A stretch of DNA of 64,000 bases from Thiohalomonas denitrificans (GTDB lineage Bacteria > Pseudomonadota > Gammaproteobacteria > Thiohalomonadales > Thiohalomonadaceae): contig NZ_FMWD01000003.1 in assembly GCF_900102855.1 (NCBI RefSeq), positions 156,140 through 220,139 of the forward strand, read 5' to 3'. Within the stretch, counting starts at the first letter, position 1. Each line of letters opens with the position of its first letter. Under the pieces are notes generated by a model. The model saw only the letters and a program-made list of their open reading frames with translations, was not told the origin of the DNA and did not search any database. Below are positions 21,107 through 30,993 of the stretch, piece after piece. The position numbers and the translations under genes are program-made.

Positions 21107-21233
21107 ACCACAGAGTGCACAGAGGTCACAGAGGGAATTCAGTATGGTACCGAATGTAGATCGTATCCCGCTGTGCGGGCGTAGAGGACTAGTTGTCATA
21201 CAGCAACAAGTTTTCTCTGTGCCCTCTGTGGTT
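21106..21233. repeat. Inverted-repeat intergenic element, CACAGAG type
   Basis: The left arm at 21106-21136 contains three spaced copies of CACAGAG starting ACCACAGAG; the right arm at 21211-21233 is its approximate reverse complement, ending CCCTCTGTGGTT. The centre shows no coding sequence. The right arm ends five bases before the tgt start codon, so the element supplies the entire tgt leader and no Shine-Dalgarno sequence is visible there. Confidence 0.75.
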
Positions 21234-21235
21234 AA

Positions 21236-22345
<1,110 letters not shown>

Positions 22346-22387
22346 ACGGGCAATGACGCGTGTCGGTATGTCATAATGGCGGTAGGG

Positions 22388-22651
22388 CACTTCTGATAAT
22401 CCAACGCGGATTCTGTTGGCCCCAAAATCGCCGAGGCCAAGGCGCGCTGTGCAGGCAAGGGTGGTTCCCTTTTCAAGCAGCGCACAAATCCGCCGGGATC
22501 GGCGATTTTGGGGCCAACCTTCGGGCTGGGGCCGTTTTGTCCGCTGGACCGCGTTGCAGCTTGCTTATGTGGAACAACCACACATCGCTCGCTGCACCTT
22601 GCCAGCGAACAAAACGGCCGCGAGCAGAACCGTGTTGGATTATTAGAAGTG
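22388..22651. mobile_element. MITE-like element with terminal inverted repeats and two internal hairpins
   Basis: A 264-base non-coding element between tgt and yajC. The outer ends (22388-22415 and 22625-22651) are inverted repeats with only a few mismatches, beginning CACTTCTGATAATCCAAC. Inside, TTGGCCCCAAAATCGCC at 22416-22432 is perfectly complementary to 22501-22517. GGCCGTTTTGTCCGCTGG at 22530-22547 matches 22602-22619 with one mismatch. The short open frames within are translations of the repeats and are not believed. No transposase is present, so any mobility would be non-autonomous. Confidence 0.7.
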
Positions 22652-22700
22652 CTCTTTAGATCGGCGACGAATAAAACCAACCTAAAAGAAGGAAACCTTT

Positions 22701-23030
22701 ATGAGCTTTTTCATCTCTGATGCCTTTGCTCAGGCAGCCGACGGCGCCCAGCCCAGCATTCTGGAGGCGCTGTTTCCTTTTATTATTCTCTTTGTGGTGT
22801 TTTACTTCCTGCTCATTCGGCCGCAGTCCAAACGGGCCAAAGAGCACAAGAAACTGGTTCAGGAGCTCTCCAAGGGCGATGAGGTGGTAACCCAGGGTGG
22901 CGTACTCGGCAAGATTGCCGAGGTCGATGAGAACTTCATCGTGCTTGAAGTTGCGGATAACGTGCAGATCAAGCTGCAGCGCCAGTCGGTCGCCAGTCTG
23001 ATGCCCAAGGGCACTATTAAAAGTATCTAA
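22701..23030 (+). CDS. yajC: Sec translocon accessory subunit YajC
   Basis: A 109-residue inner-membrane protein. One transmembrane helix (ILEALFPFIILFVVFYFLLI, about residues 20-39) is followed by the family motif RPQSKRAKEHKKLVQEL and a small cytoplasmic domain with GDEVVTQGGVLGKI. It joins SecD and SecF in the complex that helps SecYEG complete protein export. It lies upstream of secD as usual. Confidence 0.95.
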   Translation: MSFFISDAFAQAADGAQPSILEALFPFIILFVVFYFLLIRPQSKRAKEHKKLVQELSKGDEVVTQGGVLGKIAEVDENFIVLEVADNVQIKLQRQSVASLMPKGTIKSI

Positions 23031-23142
23031 TTCATTCTGAAAATGCCCGACTGCGGCCCGGGCCGAAGGTCTGTGAATCCCCTGTGATTACTGAAACCTT
23101 CGTGCCAGGGCCACGCGCGGTGCGTTCTGCCTGAGATGTCCC

Positions 23143-24993
23143 ATGAATCGATATCCGCTCTGGAAATACCTTTTGATCGTCGCCGTGCTGGTGTTCGGGG
23201 TGATCTACGCCCTGCCCAACCTGTACGGCGACGATCCGGCCCTCCAGATATCCGGTACCCGCATGGCGGAGGTCACTACCTCCACTTCCCGCCAGGTGGC
23301 CACCGTCCTTGAAGACAACGGGATTGCCTATCAGGACATCGAGTACGAGGAGGAAAACCTCCTGGTCCGTTTCGCTGACACCGATGCCCAGCTCAAGGCC
23401 TACGACCTGGTTCGTGCGGAGCTGCCCGAGTATGCGGTTGCCCTTAACCTGGCTCCGGCAACGCCCGACTGGCTGAGGAGCTTCAATGCGGCGCCCATGT
23501 ATCTCGGGCTGGATCTGCGTGGTGGCGTGCATTTTCTGATGCAGGTCGATATGGATGCAGCGCTTACTCAGGCGGTCGAGCGCTACGTCAGCGATATTCG
23601 CACCCTGCTGCGCGAAGATCGAGTGCGCTACCTGAGCATCAATGCCGAAGATGGCCGGGTGGCGGTGAAATTCCGCGATGCCGCCGAGCGCGACAAGGCG
23701 GAACAGGCGGTGGCCGAGGAGTATCGCACGCTGGCCCTCGATACAGCGGAGCAGGGCGGTACGCCCTATCTGTTTGCCAGCCTGGACGATGCTGAAGCCG
23801 AGGAAGTGCGCAAGTTTGCCATCAAGCAAAACATCACCACCTTGCGGAATCGGGTGAACGAGCTCGGCGTTGCCGAGCCGGTGATCCAGCAGCAGGGCGA
23901 AGAGCGCATCGTGGTTCAGCTGCCGGGTATCCAGGATACGGCCCGCGCCAAGGACATCCTCGGGGCCACCGCGACCCTGGAGTATCGCATGGTGGATGAG
24001 GAGCACGACGTCGAGGCGGCGCTGCAGGGCCGGGTGCCTCCTGAGTCGCGCCTCTACAAGGAGCGCGACGGCCGGCCGATCCTGCTTCTGAAGCGAGTCA
24101 TCATCACCGGTGACCAGATCATCGATGCGGCCTCGGGCATCGACTCCCAAAGCGGGAGTCCGATGGTGACCGTAACCCTTGATGGGCAGGGTGCGCGCAA
24201 GATGGCCGACAACACCCAGGCCAACGTCGGCAAGCGCATGGCGGTGGTTTTCATTGAAAATCGCCCCGAGATCCGCATCGTCGACGGCGAGCCGGAACAG
24301 GTCACCCAGCGGGTCGAAGAGGTGATCAGTGTCGCCGTGATCCGCGAGCCCTTCGGGAAACGCTTCCAGACCACAGGGCTGGACAGTACCGAAGAGGCCC
24401 GTAACCTGGCGCTGCTGCTACGTGCCGGCGCCCTTGCTGCCCCGATGAATATCGTGGAGGAGCGGACCGTCGGGCCGAGCCTGGGTCAGGATAATATCGA
24501 TCAGGGCTTTGCCTCGGTGTTGATCGGCTTCGTACTGGTGCTGGCATTCATGGTGCTCTGGTACAAGGGCTTCGGCCTGGTGGCAAACCTCGCCCTGGCA
24601 GCCAACCTGGTGCTTATCGTTGCACTGCTTTCGATGTTGCAGGCCACGCTGACTCTGCCGGGTATCGCCGGTATCGTGCTGACGGTCGGTATGGCGGTGG
24701 ATGCCAACGTGCTGATCTTCGAGCGTATTCGCGAGGAGCTGCGGGTGGGCAATACGCCGCATGCGAGTATCAAGGCGGGTTACGAGAAGGCCCTTTCCAC
24801 CATCGCCGACGCCAATGTCACCACATTGATTGCCGCGGTAGTACTGTTCAGTTTCGGTACCGGGCCGATCAAGGGCTTCGCCATCACCCTGTCACTGGGC
24901 ATCATCACCTCGATGTTTACCGCCATCATGGGGACCCGTGCCGTCATCAATCTGGCCGTCGGCAGCAAGCGGCTGAAGAAACTGTCGATCTGA
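23143..24993 (+). CDS. secD: Protein-export membrane protein SecD
   Basis: A 616-residue subunit of the proton-driven SecDF motor. An N-terminal helix (LLIVAVLVFGVIYALPNL) leads to a large periplasmic region (P1) with the motif LGLDLRGGVHFLMQVD and the P1-head about residues 210-400. The C-terminal RND-type helices start near SVLIGFVLVLAFMVLWY and include TVGMAVDANVLIFERIREEL, whose Asp lies in the conserved proton pathway. Length matches the family. It is followed ten bases later by secF. Confidence 0.96.
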   Translation: MNRYPLWKYLLIVAVLVFGVIYALPNLYGDDPALQISGTRMAEVTTSTSRQVATVLEDNGIAYQDIEYEEENLLVRFADTDAQLKAYDLVRAELPEYAVALNLAPATPDWLRSFNAAPMYLGLDLRGGVHFLMQVDMDAALTQAVERYVSDIRTLLREDRVRYLSINAEDGRVAVKFRDAAERDKAEQAVAEEYRTLALDTAEQGGTPYLFASLDDAEAEEVRKFAIKQNITTLRNRVNELGVAEPVIQQQGEERIVVQLPGIQDTARAKDILGATATLEYRMVDEEHDVEAALQGRVPPESRLYKERDGRPILLLKRVIITGDQIIDAASGIDSQSGSPMVTVTLDGQGARKMADNTQANVGKRMAVVFIENRPEIRIVDGEPEQVTQRVEEVISVAVIREPFGKRFQTTGLDSTEEARNLALLLRAGALAAPMNIVEERTVGPSLGQDNIDQGFASVLIGFVLVLAFMVLWYKGFGLVANLALAANLVLIVALLSMLQATLTLPGIAGIVLTVGMAVDANVLIFERIREELRVGNTPHASIKAGYEKALSTIADANVTTLIAAVVLFSFGTGPIKGFAITLSLGIITSMFTAIMGTRAVINLAVGSKRLKKLSI

Positions 24994-25003
24994 GGAGTGC
25001 ACC

Positions 25004-25939
25004 ATGGAGATTTTTACGCAGACCAATGTCGACTTCATGCGGTTACGGAAGGGGGCCGTCGCCCTCTCGCTGTTCCTTATTGTGGTCGCGCTGGGCTCCC
25101 TGCTGGTGCGAGGTCTGAACTTCGGGATCGACTTCACAGGCGGTACCCTGCTGGAGGTCAGCTATGAGCAGCCCGCGGAGCTGTCGTCGATCCGCAGCAC
25201 CCTCGAAGAGGCCGGTTACGAAGGGGCCGTGGTTCAGCACGTCGGTACCTCCCGTGACGTCCTCATTCGGCTGGCGCCGCGCGAGGGGATCAGTACTGCA
25301 CAGCTCAGCGAGAAGGTCATGGTCGCGCTGCGCGCCTCCGATGAACAGCTGCAGATGCGCCGTCAGGAGTTCGTCGGGCCACAGGTGGGCGACGAGCTGG
25401 TGGAGCGGGGCGGTCTGGCCCTCCTCTACGCACTGCTCGGGATCCTCGTGTATGTGGCACTGCGCTTTGAGAAGCGCTTCGCCGTCGGTTCCGTCGCGGC
25501 ACTGGTGCATGATGTCATTCTGACGCTCGGCTTCTTCTCGGTGCTGCAACTGGAATTCGATCTGACCATCCTGGCGGCGATTCTGGCAGTGATCGGCTAC
25601 TCCCTGAACGACACCATCGTCGTCTTCGATCGCATCCGCGAGAACTTCCGCAAGATGCGCAAGGGGAGTTCGGCCGACGTGGTGAACGCATCCCTAAACC
25701 AGACGCTGTCGCGGACGGTGCTAACCTCCGGCACCACAGCATTGGTTCTTCTGGCGCTGTTTTTCCTGGGGGGTGAATTGATCCACGGATTCGCCACCGC
25801 CCTGCTGGTCGGCGTCGTGGTCGGTACCTACTCCTCGATCTACATCGCCAGCCCTGTCCTGCTTGCCCTGGGGGTCTCCCGCGAAGACCTGCTGCCGGTG
25901 GAAAAGGAGGGAGTGGAGCAGGAAGAGCCGCTGCCGTAA
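25004..25939 (+). CDS. secF: Protein-export membrane protein SecF
   Basis: A 311-residue partner of SecD. Motifs include LNFGIDFTGGTLLEVSYEQP after the first helix and GYSLNDTIVVFDRIRENFRK in the RND-type core, with C-terminal helices ending in TYSSIYIASPVLLAL. Six transmembrane segments are expected. It is the last gene before the 90-bp repeat array and the convergent suhB gene. Confidence 0.96.
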   Translation: MEIFTQTNVDFMRLRKGAVALSLFLIVVALGSLLVRGLNFGIDFTGGTLLEVSYEQPAELSSIRSTLEEAGYEGAVVQHVGTSRDVLIRLAPREGISTAQLSEKVMVALRASDEQLQMRRQEFVGPQVGDELVERGGLALLYALLGILVYVALRFEKRFAVGSVAALVHDVILTLGFFSVLQLEFDLTILAAILAVIGYSLNDTIVVFDRIRENFRKMRKGSSADVVNASLNQTLSRTVLTSGTTALVLLALFFLGGELIHGFATALLVGVVVGTYSSIYIASPVLLALGVSREDLLPVEKEGVEQEEPLP

Positions 25940-25983
25940 GCGTCCCCTCGACCCGCCGGGGATCTGGCTTCGTTCGTCACTCG

Positions 25984-26465
25984 GTAGGAGGGCCGCCCTC
26001 GGCGCGATGGTTGTTGCGAAATCGCCGCGGGGGCGCGCCTCCTACCGGGGATCGGCTTTTGCTCCTTCCGGGGTAGGAGGGCCGCCCTCGGCGCGATGAT
26101 CCTGACGTCAATCGCCGCGGGGGCGCGCCTCCTACCGGGATCGGCTTTCGCTCTTTCCGGGGCAGGAGGGCCGCCCTCGGCACGATGATCCTGACGTCAA
26201 TCACCGCGGGGGCGCGCCTCCTACCGGGGATCGGCTTTCGCACTTTCCGGGGCAGGAGGGCCGCCCTCGGCGCGATGGTCGATCTGACGTCAATCGCCGC
26301 GGGGGCGCGCCTCCTACCGGGGATCGGCTTGCGCTCTTTCCGGGGCAGGAGGGCCGCCCTCGGCGCGATGATCCTGACGTCAATCGCCGCGGGGGCGCGC
26401 CTCCTACCGGGGATCGGCTTTTGCTCTTTCCGGGGTAGGAGGGCCGCCCTCGGTGCGATGGTCCG
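25984..26465. repeat. Tandem array of a ~90-bp hairpin-forming repeat
   Basis: Five consecutive units start at 26021, 26111, 26200, 26293 and 26383 (spacing 90, 89, 93, 90), preceded by a partial unit from about 25984. Each unit carries GGGGGCGCGCCTCCTACCGG followed by GGATCGGCTT and then GGGGTAGGAGGGCCGCCCTC, so CCTCCTACC can pair with GGTAGGAGG in a hairpin. Units differ at only a few positions. Half-units resemble dispersed GTAGGAG-type repeats of other high-GC gammaproteobacteria. It fills the gap between convergent secF and suhB. An open frame across it (26185-26517) is only a translation of the repeat. Confidence 0.85.
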
Positions 26466-26467
26466 GG

Positions 26468-27268
26468 CTATCGGCGCGCTTCTTCCGGAAGCTGGGGGCG
26501 AATCTTGCGCAGGATGACCGGGTGAAGCTTGATATTGCCTGCGATCACATTGCCGCTTTCCAGGTAATTGTCGCCACCGGCGAAGTCGGTGATCACGCCG
26601 CCGGCTTCCTGAATGAGCAGTGATCCGGCAGCCATGTCCCAGGGCGAGAGTCCGAATTCCCAGAATCCGTCCAGACGGCCCGCAGCGACATAGGCCAGGT
26701 CCAGGGCGGCGGAGCCGGCTCTTCGGATATCCGCCACCTCGCCGAACAGGATCTTGAAGGTATTCAGGTAGGTATCGAGGCGCTGCTCCTCGCGAAAGGG
26801 AAAGCCGGTACCAAGCAGCGCGCCCTCCAGATGCCGGCGCTGGGCGACCCGTATGCGGCGTCCGTTCAGCTGCGCACCGGAACCGCGGCTGGCCGTGTAA
26901 AGCTCCTGGGAAATCGGGTTATAGACCACCGCCTGTTCGGTGCGACCCTTGTGCTGGAGGGCGATCGAGACGGCAAACTGGGGGAAGCCGTGCAGGAAGT
27001 TGGTGGTTCCGTCCAGTGGGTCGATGACCCACTGGTACTCTGCGCCGGCTTTCTGGCGACCGCTCTCCTCGGCGAGGATGGCGTGGTCCGGGTAGGCCTT
27101 GTGAATGACCTGGATGATCTCCTGTTCGGCGACACGGTCGACCTCGGTAACGAAGTCGTTATGTGCCTTGCTCTCGATCGTGAACCGATCCACATGTTCG
27201 GCCGAACGGGCGATGAAGTTGCCGGCCTGCCGTGCAGCTCGCACGGCAATGTTGAGCATGGGATGCAT
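26468..27268 (-). CDS. suhB: Inositol-1-monophosphatase family protein SuhB
   Basis: A 266-residue metal-dependent phosphatase. Motif 1 is WVIDPLDGTTNFLHGFPQFA with the metal-binding Asp pair, preceded by ILAEESG; motif 2 is GLSPWDMAAGSLLIQEAGG. Length matches E. coli SuhB, which besides phosphatase activity takes part in rRNA antitermination and ribosome assembly. The gene is transcribed divergently from trmJ; in many gammaproteobacteria the two are neighbours in this arrangement beside the isc region. Confidence 0.93.
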   Translation of the reverse strand: MHPMLNIAVRAARQAGNFIARSAEHVDRFTIESKAHNDFVTEVDRVAEQEIIQVIHKAYPDHAILAEESGRQKAGAEYQWVIDPLDGTTNFLHGFPQFAVSIALQHKGRTEQAVVYNPISQELYTASRGSGAQLNGRRIRVAQRRHLEGALLGTGFPFREEQRLDTYLNTFKILFGEVADIRRAGSAALDLAYVAAGRLDGFWEFGLSPWDMAAGSLLIQEAGGVITDFAGGDNYLESGNVIAGNIKLHPVILRKIRPQLPEEARR

Positions 27269-27446
27269 GAGGAAATCTCCAGGTTTTAAAGAACGTTAAG
27301 CGTCTGCCCCGCCGACAGCGTCGTCTCGGGTTAGCTCCCCATTTTAACAGCCATGGGCTGATAAGTTGAGCCTTTGATGGGGCGATATCCAAAAAACTTG
27401 AGTAAAAGCGTTGACTTGTTGTTGTCAGGCGGTAACTTGCTCGCCC

Positions 27447-28163
27447 ATGAAATTTCCCAAGCTGCGCATTGTAATGGTCGGGACCAGCCACCCTGGAAAT
27501 ATCGGGGCGGCCGCCCGGGCCATGAAAAACATGGGGATCGGGCGACTCTACCTGGTGGAGCCCCGCGAATTTCCCAGTCCCGAAGCGAGTGCACGCGCCT
27601 CCGGAGCGGACGATATCCTCGCCACCGCTACGGTCTGCGACACTCTCGATGAGGCCCTGACCGGCTGTTCCCTGGTATTCGGGGCCAGCGCCCGACTGCG
27701 AACTATTCCCTGGCCCCTGCTGAATGCCCGCCAGTGCGGCGAGGAGGCGGTAGCCCATCCGGGCGAGGTGGCGATTGTATTCGGGCGGGAGCACTCGGGG
27801 TTGAGCAACGAGGAGTTGGAGCGCTGTAATTACCTCGTGCATATCCCGACCGACGAGGCGTTCAGCTCGCTCAACGTGGCGGCTGCCATCCAGGTCGTCA
27901 GCTACGAGGTGATGATGGCGTCGGGCTCCGCTCCGGTCGAGGCCACACAGCGGGATGAACCGGCTTCGGCGGAGGATGTGGAGCGGCTTTACGCTCACCT
28001 CGAGGAGACGCTGGTAGAGCTGGATTTTCTCGATCCGGATCACCCGCGCAAGCTCATGCGCCGTCTGCGGCGCCTGTTCAATCGGAGTGCCCTGGAGGCC
28101 ACTGAGGTCAACATCCTCAGGGGCATCCTCACGGCGGCCCAGAAGGCGGCCCGCTCCGACTAG
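27447..28163 (+). CDS. trmJ: tRNA (cytidine/uridine-32-2'-O)-methyltransferase TrmJ
   Basis: A 238-residue SPOUT methyltransferase. It opens with LRIVMVGTSHPGNIGAAARA and carries the knot motifs VAIVFGREHSGLSNEEL and YLVHIPTDEAFSSLNVAAAI, which bind SAM. It methylates the ribose of residue 32 in several tRNAs. The chosen ATG starts just before the first motif; the frame opens earlier at 27411 without support. A TTGACT at 27411-27416 with TAACTT at 27433-27438 resembles a promoter but would leave almost no leader. A 12-bp hairpin follows the stop. Confidence 0.93.
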   Translation: MKFPKLRIVMVGTSHPGNIGAAARAMKNMGIGRLYLVEPREFPSPEASARASGADDILATATVCDTLDEALTGCSLVFGASARLRTIPWPLLNARQCGEEAVAHPGEVAIVFGREHSGLSNEELERCNYLVHIPTDEAFSSLNVAAAIQVVSYEVMMASGSAPVEATQRDEPASAEDVERLYAHLEETLVELDFLDPDHPRKLMRRLRRLFNRSALEATEVNILRGILTAAQKAARSD

Positions 28164-28217
28164 GAGCCTGTCCGAGAAAGCGGCCGCAGTAGGTCAGTCT
28201 ATTCCCGGACAGGCTCC
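28163..28217. terminator. Hairpin after trmJ
   Basis: GGAGCCTGTCCG at 28163-28174 pairs perfectly with CGGACAGGCTCC at 28206-28217, starting on the last base of the trmJ stop codon. There is no T-run. The arm resembles the hairpin at 53446-53481 (GCCTGTCGGACT), so it may belong to a dispersed repeat family that also serves as a transcription end. Confidence 0.55.
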
Positions 28218-28313
28218 CAGGTGTCGGCGACGCCTTGAATCCCCCTGTTACGCCCTCACGTTGTATGCCAGAATATGGCCTATCAGAAATGTCAGGAATT
28301 AAACGGTAACGTA

Positions 28314-29126
28314 ATGTTCAAAAGGCTGCGAGAGGATATCGATTGCGTCTTTGAGCGCGATCCGGCGGCCCGAAATGTCTTCGAGATCGTCACCACCTAT
28401 CCGGGTATCCACGCCGTCATCCTGCATCGGATGAGTCATTCGCTGTGGAATCGCGGATGGAAATGGCTGGCGCGGATGCTCTCGGTGTTCTCCCGCTGGC
28501 TCACCGGCATCGAGATCCATCCCGGAGCCAGTATCGGTCGGCGTTTTTTTATCGATCACGGCATGGGTGTGGTGATTGGTGAGACGGCGGTCATCGGTGA
28601 TGACTGCACTCTTTATCACGGAGTCACCCTGGGCGGCACAAGCTGGGACAAGGGCAAGCGCCATCCCACACTCGGCAATGACGTGGTGGTAGGGGCGGGG
28701 GCCAAGGTGCTGGGCCCAATCACGGTCAAGGATGGTGGGCGCATCGGCTCCAATGCGGTGGTCGTCAAGGACGTTCCGGCGGGGGCGACGATGGTCGGCA
28801 TTCCCGGGCGGCTGGTGCAGCCCAAGCGCAGCACCAAGGACCAGCAGCGCGCCGCCATCGCCAAAAAGATCGGTTTCGATGCCTATGGCACTGCCGAGGA
28901 GATGCCCGACCCGGTCGCCAACGCCATCGACTGCATGCTCGATCATATTCATGCCATGGACAGCAAAATGGAGGAGATGTGCAAGGCGATGCGCAGTATG
29001 GGTGCGGAACTTCCCGAAAAGGAGTTGCCGGAACTGAAGAGCTGTGAGATCGGGAACGGCGAAACGGAGGCGGAGAATTCTGCTGAGCGTACCCGGGAGC
29101 CCAAAGCGGGCGAAATTAATAGTTGA
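28314..29126 (+). CDS. cysE: Serine O-acetyltransferase
   Basis: A 270-residue enzyme that acetylates serine with acetyl-CoA as the first committed step of cysteine synthesis. After the helical N-terminus ([17 protein letters not shown]) comes the left-handed beta-helix with [40 protein letters not shown] and [19 protein letters not shown]. It resembles the shorter CysE type found next to iscR in many bacteria, where it would supply cysteine for the desulfurases. The ATG at 28314 is preferred over 28275 because the catalytic domain begins here, though no strong ribosome binding site is seen. The stop overlaps the iscR promoter region. Confidence 0.93.
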   Translation: MFKRLREDIDCVFERDPAARNVFEIVTTYPGIHAVILHRMSHSLWNRGWKWLARMLSVFSRWLTGIEIHPGASIGRRFFIDHGMGVVIGETAVIGDDCTLYHGVTLGGTSWDKGKRHPTLGNDVVVGAGAKVLGPITVKDGGRIGSNAVVVKDVPAGATMVGIPGRLVQPKRSTKDQQRAAIAKKIGFDAYGTAEEMPDPVANAIDCMLDHIHAMDSKMEEMCKAMRSMGAELPEKELPELKSCEIGNGETEAENSAERTREPKAGEINS

Positions 29127-29151
29127 CTAAAATGCTAGGTATTGCTAATTT
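29121..29151 (+). promoter_or_regulatory. Probable iscR promoter with IscR-like operator
   Basis: TTGACT at 29123-29128 and TAATTT at 29146-29151 are spaced 17 bases and suit a sigma-70 promoter. Overlapping them, ATAGTTGACT at 29119-29128 and GCTAGGTAT at 29134-29142 match much of the E. coli type 1 IscR operator, one base shorter in the middle. Holo-IscR would bind here and repress its own operon when Fe-S clusters are plentiful. Confidence 0.6.
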
Positions 29152-29195
29152 AGGTGGCAATTGTCGTTAAACACGATATCTGGGGATCAAAGGCA

Positions 29196-29669
29196 ATGAG
29201 ACTAACGACCAAAGGCCGCTATGCGGTGACCGCGATGCTGGATCTCGCGCTGCACTACACCAACGGTCCGATAACTCTCGCGGACATTTCCAAGCGGCAG
29301 GGTATTTCGCTGTCCTATCTGGAACAGCTCTTCTCCCGACTGCGCAAAAACGGTCTCGTGGATAGCGCCCGCGGTCCGGGTGGCGGCTACAAGCTGAGTC
29401 GTCCCGCCGGCGAGGTCTGTATTGCCGACGTGATTACCGCCGTTGATGAAAAGGTCGATGCCATGCGCTGTGGCGGGAAGGGCGATTGCCAGGACGGCGG
29501 TTCGTGTCTTACCCATGAACTTTGGTGTGAGCTGAGTAATCAGATTTACGACTTCCTCAAGAGCATCACCCTGGGCGACCTGGTGGAGCGCAAGGAAGTT
29601 CGCGATGTGGCGGCCCGTCAGGACCGACAATCGCAAATCATTCAAGAGAAGAAGACAGCCTCAATATAA
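29196..29669 (+). CDS. iscR: Fe-S cluster-sensing transcription regulator IscR
   Basis: A 157-residue Rrf2-family regulator. The winged helix ([38 protein letters not shown]) is followed by cluster ligands Cys92, Cys98, Cys104 and His107 in [20 protein letters not shown], the same positions as in E. coli. The holo form represses the isc operon. The ATG at 29196 gives the standard N-terminus; an upstream start at 29154 is not needed. It is the first gene of the isc series and sits 13 bases before a cysteine desulfurase gene. Confidence 0.96.
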   Translation: MRLTTKGRYAVTAMLDLALHYTNGPITLADISKRQGISLSYLEQLFSRLRKNGLVDSARGPGGGYKLSRPAGEVCIADVITAVDEKVDAMRCGGKGDCQDGGSCLTHELWCELSNQIYDFLKSITLGDLVERKEVRDVAARQDRQSQIIQEKKTASI

Positions 29670-29682
29670 CGAGGGTAATCCG

Positions 29683-30825
29683 GTGCCAGCCTATCTCGAC
29701 CACAATGCCACGACACCGCTGGACGAGCGGGTGTTCGAGGCGATGCTCCCGCACCTTCGGGACGGCTTTGGCAATGCTTCGAGCCTGCACGCCTTCGGCC
29801 GTTCGGCGCGCAGTGCGCTGGACACCGCCCGGGAGCAGGTGGCCGAGTTGGTCGGAGCACATCCCTCCCAAGTGGTATTCACGAACGGTGGTACAGAGGC
29901 TAACAATGCGGCCCTCAAAGGTGCCGCGTTTCGGCGGATGCCGGGTGGCCTGGCGATCAGCCCGGTGGAACACGCCTCGGTGCGGGAGCCGGTGGAGGCT
30001 TTGGCGCGTCACGGCTGGCGGCACGAGCGTCTGCCCGTGGACAGTGAAGGACGCGTCGAAACGGAGGCGGTACGCCGCAGCAGCGCCACTCTCGTTTCGG
30101 TGATGTGGGCCAACAACGAAACCGGTGTCTTGCAGGACATTTCGGCTCTGGCCCGGGCGGTACGCGAGCGGGGTGCAGTGCTGCACACCGATGCGGTCCA
30201 GGCCGCCGGCAAGGTGCCGATCGATTTTAGCGCGGCGGGCGCACACCTGATGAGCCTGTCCGCCCACAAGCTCTATGGCCCAAAAGGCACGGGTGCACTG
30301 ATCGTGGACAAGTCGATCGATATCGAGCCCCTCGTGCACGGCGGCGGCCAGGAGCGGGGGCGTCGCGGCGGGACCGAAAATGTCGCCGCTATCGTCGGTT
30401 TCGGCAAGGCCGCCGAATTGGCCCACGGCGAATTGCAGAGCCGCGCTTCCCGACTGGAGCAGTTGAGAGAGCGGTTCGAGGCCGGGTTGAGAGAGCGGGT
30501 GCCGGATGCAGTGGTGTTTGGAGCGGGCGCGAAGCGCTTGCCGAATACCAGCTTCTTTGCGCTCCCCGGCATTGAGGGCGGCACACTGGTGCTGACGCTC
30601 GACCGGCAGGGGCTGGCACTCTCCAGTGGCTCGGCCTGCGGTAGTCGGAATGACGAACCGAGCCCGGTATTGCGGGCGATGGCAGTACCTTCGGATTTGG
30701 CAAGTTGCGCGGTGCGGGCGAGTTTCGGCACCGGTAATACGGAAGCGGACGTGGATGCCCTGGTGGGTGCGTTGGCAGCGGAAGCTGCCTTGTTGCGGAA
30801 GATGGCGAGCAGCGCCTGGGCATGA
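29683..30825 (+). CDS. Second cysteine desulfurase (NifS/IscS-like), upstream of iscS
   Basis: A 380-residue PLP enzyme of the aminotransferase class V family, distinct from the IscS that follows. It has AYLDHNATTPLDERV, LHTDAVQAAGKVPID, the PLP lysine Lys196 in SAHKLYGPKGTG and the catalytic loop cysteine Cys319 in SSGSACGSRN. The start is a GTG with GAGGG upstream; an ATG-type start further upstream would overlap iscR. It is about 25 residues shorter than IscS. Tandem desulfurases between iscR and iscU are unusual compared with E. coli. It could feed sulfur to another acceptor or be a duplicate; the sequence does not say. Confidence 0.9.
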   Translation: MPAYLDHNATTPLDERVFEAMLPHLRDGFGNASSLHAFGRSARSALDTAREQVAELVGAHPSQVVFTNGGTEANNAALKGAAFRRMPGGLAISPVEHASVREPVEALARHGWRHERLPVDSEGRVETEAVRRSSATLVSVMWANNETGVLQDISALARAVRERGAVLHTDAVQAAGKVPIDFSAAGAHLMSLSAHKLYGPKGTGALIVDKSIDIEPLVHGGGQERGRRGGTENVAAIVGFGKAAELAHGELQSRASRLEQLRERFEAGLRERVPDAVVFGAGAKRLPNTSFFALPGIEGGTLVLTLDRQGLALSSGSACGSRNDEPSPVLRAMAVPSDLASCAVRASFGTGNTEADVDALVGALAAEAALLRKMASSAWA

Positions 30826-30842
30826 AACAGGCCGCAACAGAC

Positions 30843-30962
30843 TCACCGCCGGGGGTTCAGGAGCGTTCTTTGGTAAAGGCAGGCTGCTGGCGTGGAGTAA
30901 TGGCAAAGCTGCAGGATAACTATGTACTGGTTGCTTTGCGCTCTTTGCGTCCCGGCGGTGAA
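30843..30962. repeat. Inverted-repeat intergenic element, TTTGCG type
   Basis: TCACCGCCGGG at 30843-30853 is perfectly complementary to CCCGGCGGTGA at 30951-30961. Next to the right end are tandem CTTTGCGCT and CTTTGCGTC units, the same motif seen in the elements after hscA and ispG. It lies between the two desulfurase genes and has no coding content. Confidence 0.65.
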
Positions 30963-30993
30963 TTATCCGGGTTAACTTCGGAGTCGACAGAAC

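Noticed and set aside
19703-21199. 498-codon reverse-strand open frame
   Set aside because: It covers queA and tRNA-Leu on the opposite strand and has no recognisable motif.
21106-21233. PreQ1 riboswitch before tgt
   Set aside because: The structure is a repeat element shared in layout with six other operon gaps, and I see no preQ1 aptamer motif.
22360-22680. Short open frames between tgt and yajC
   Set aside because: All lie within the nested inverted-repeat element and differ wholly between the strands.
26021-26465. CRISPR array
   Set aside because: The whole ~90-bp unit repeats with only scattered changes; there are no unique spacers and no cas genes nearby.
26185-26517. 110-codon repeat protein
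   Set aside because: It is a translation of the tandem DNA repeat in one frame, with no ribosome binding site; the unit lengths of 89 to 93 would not keep a frame elsewhere in the array.
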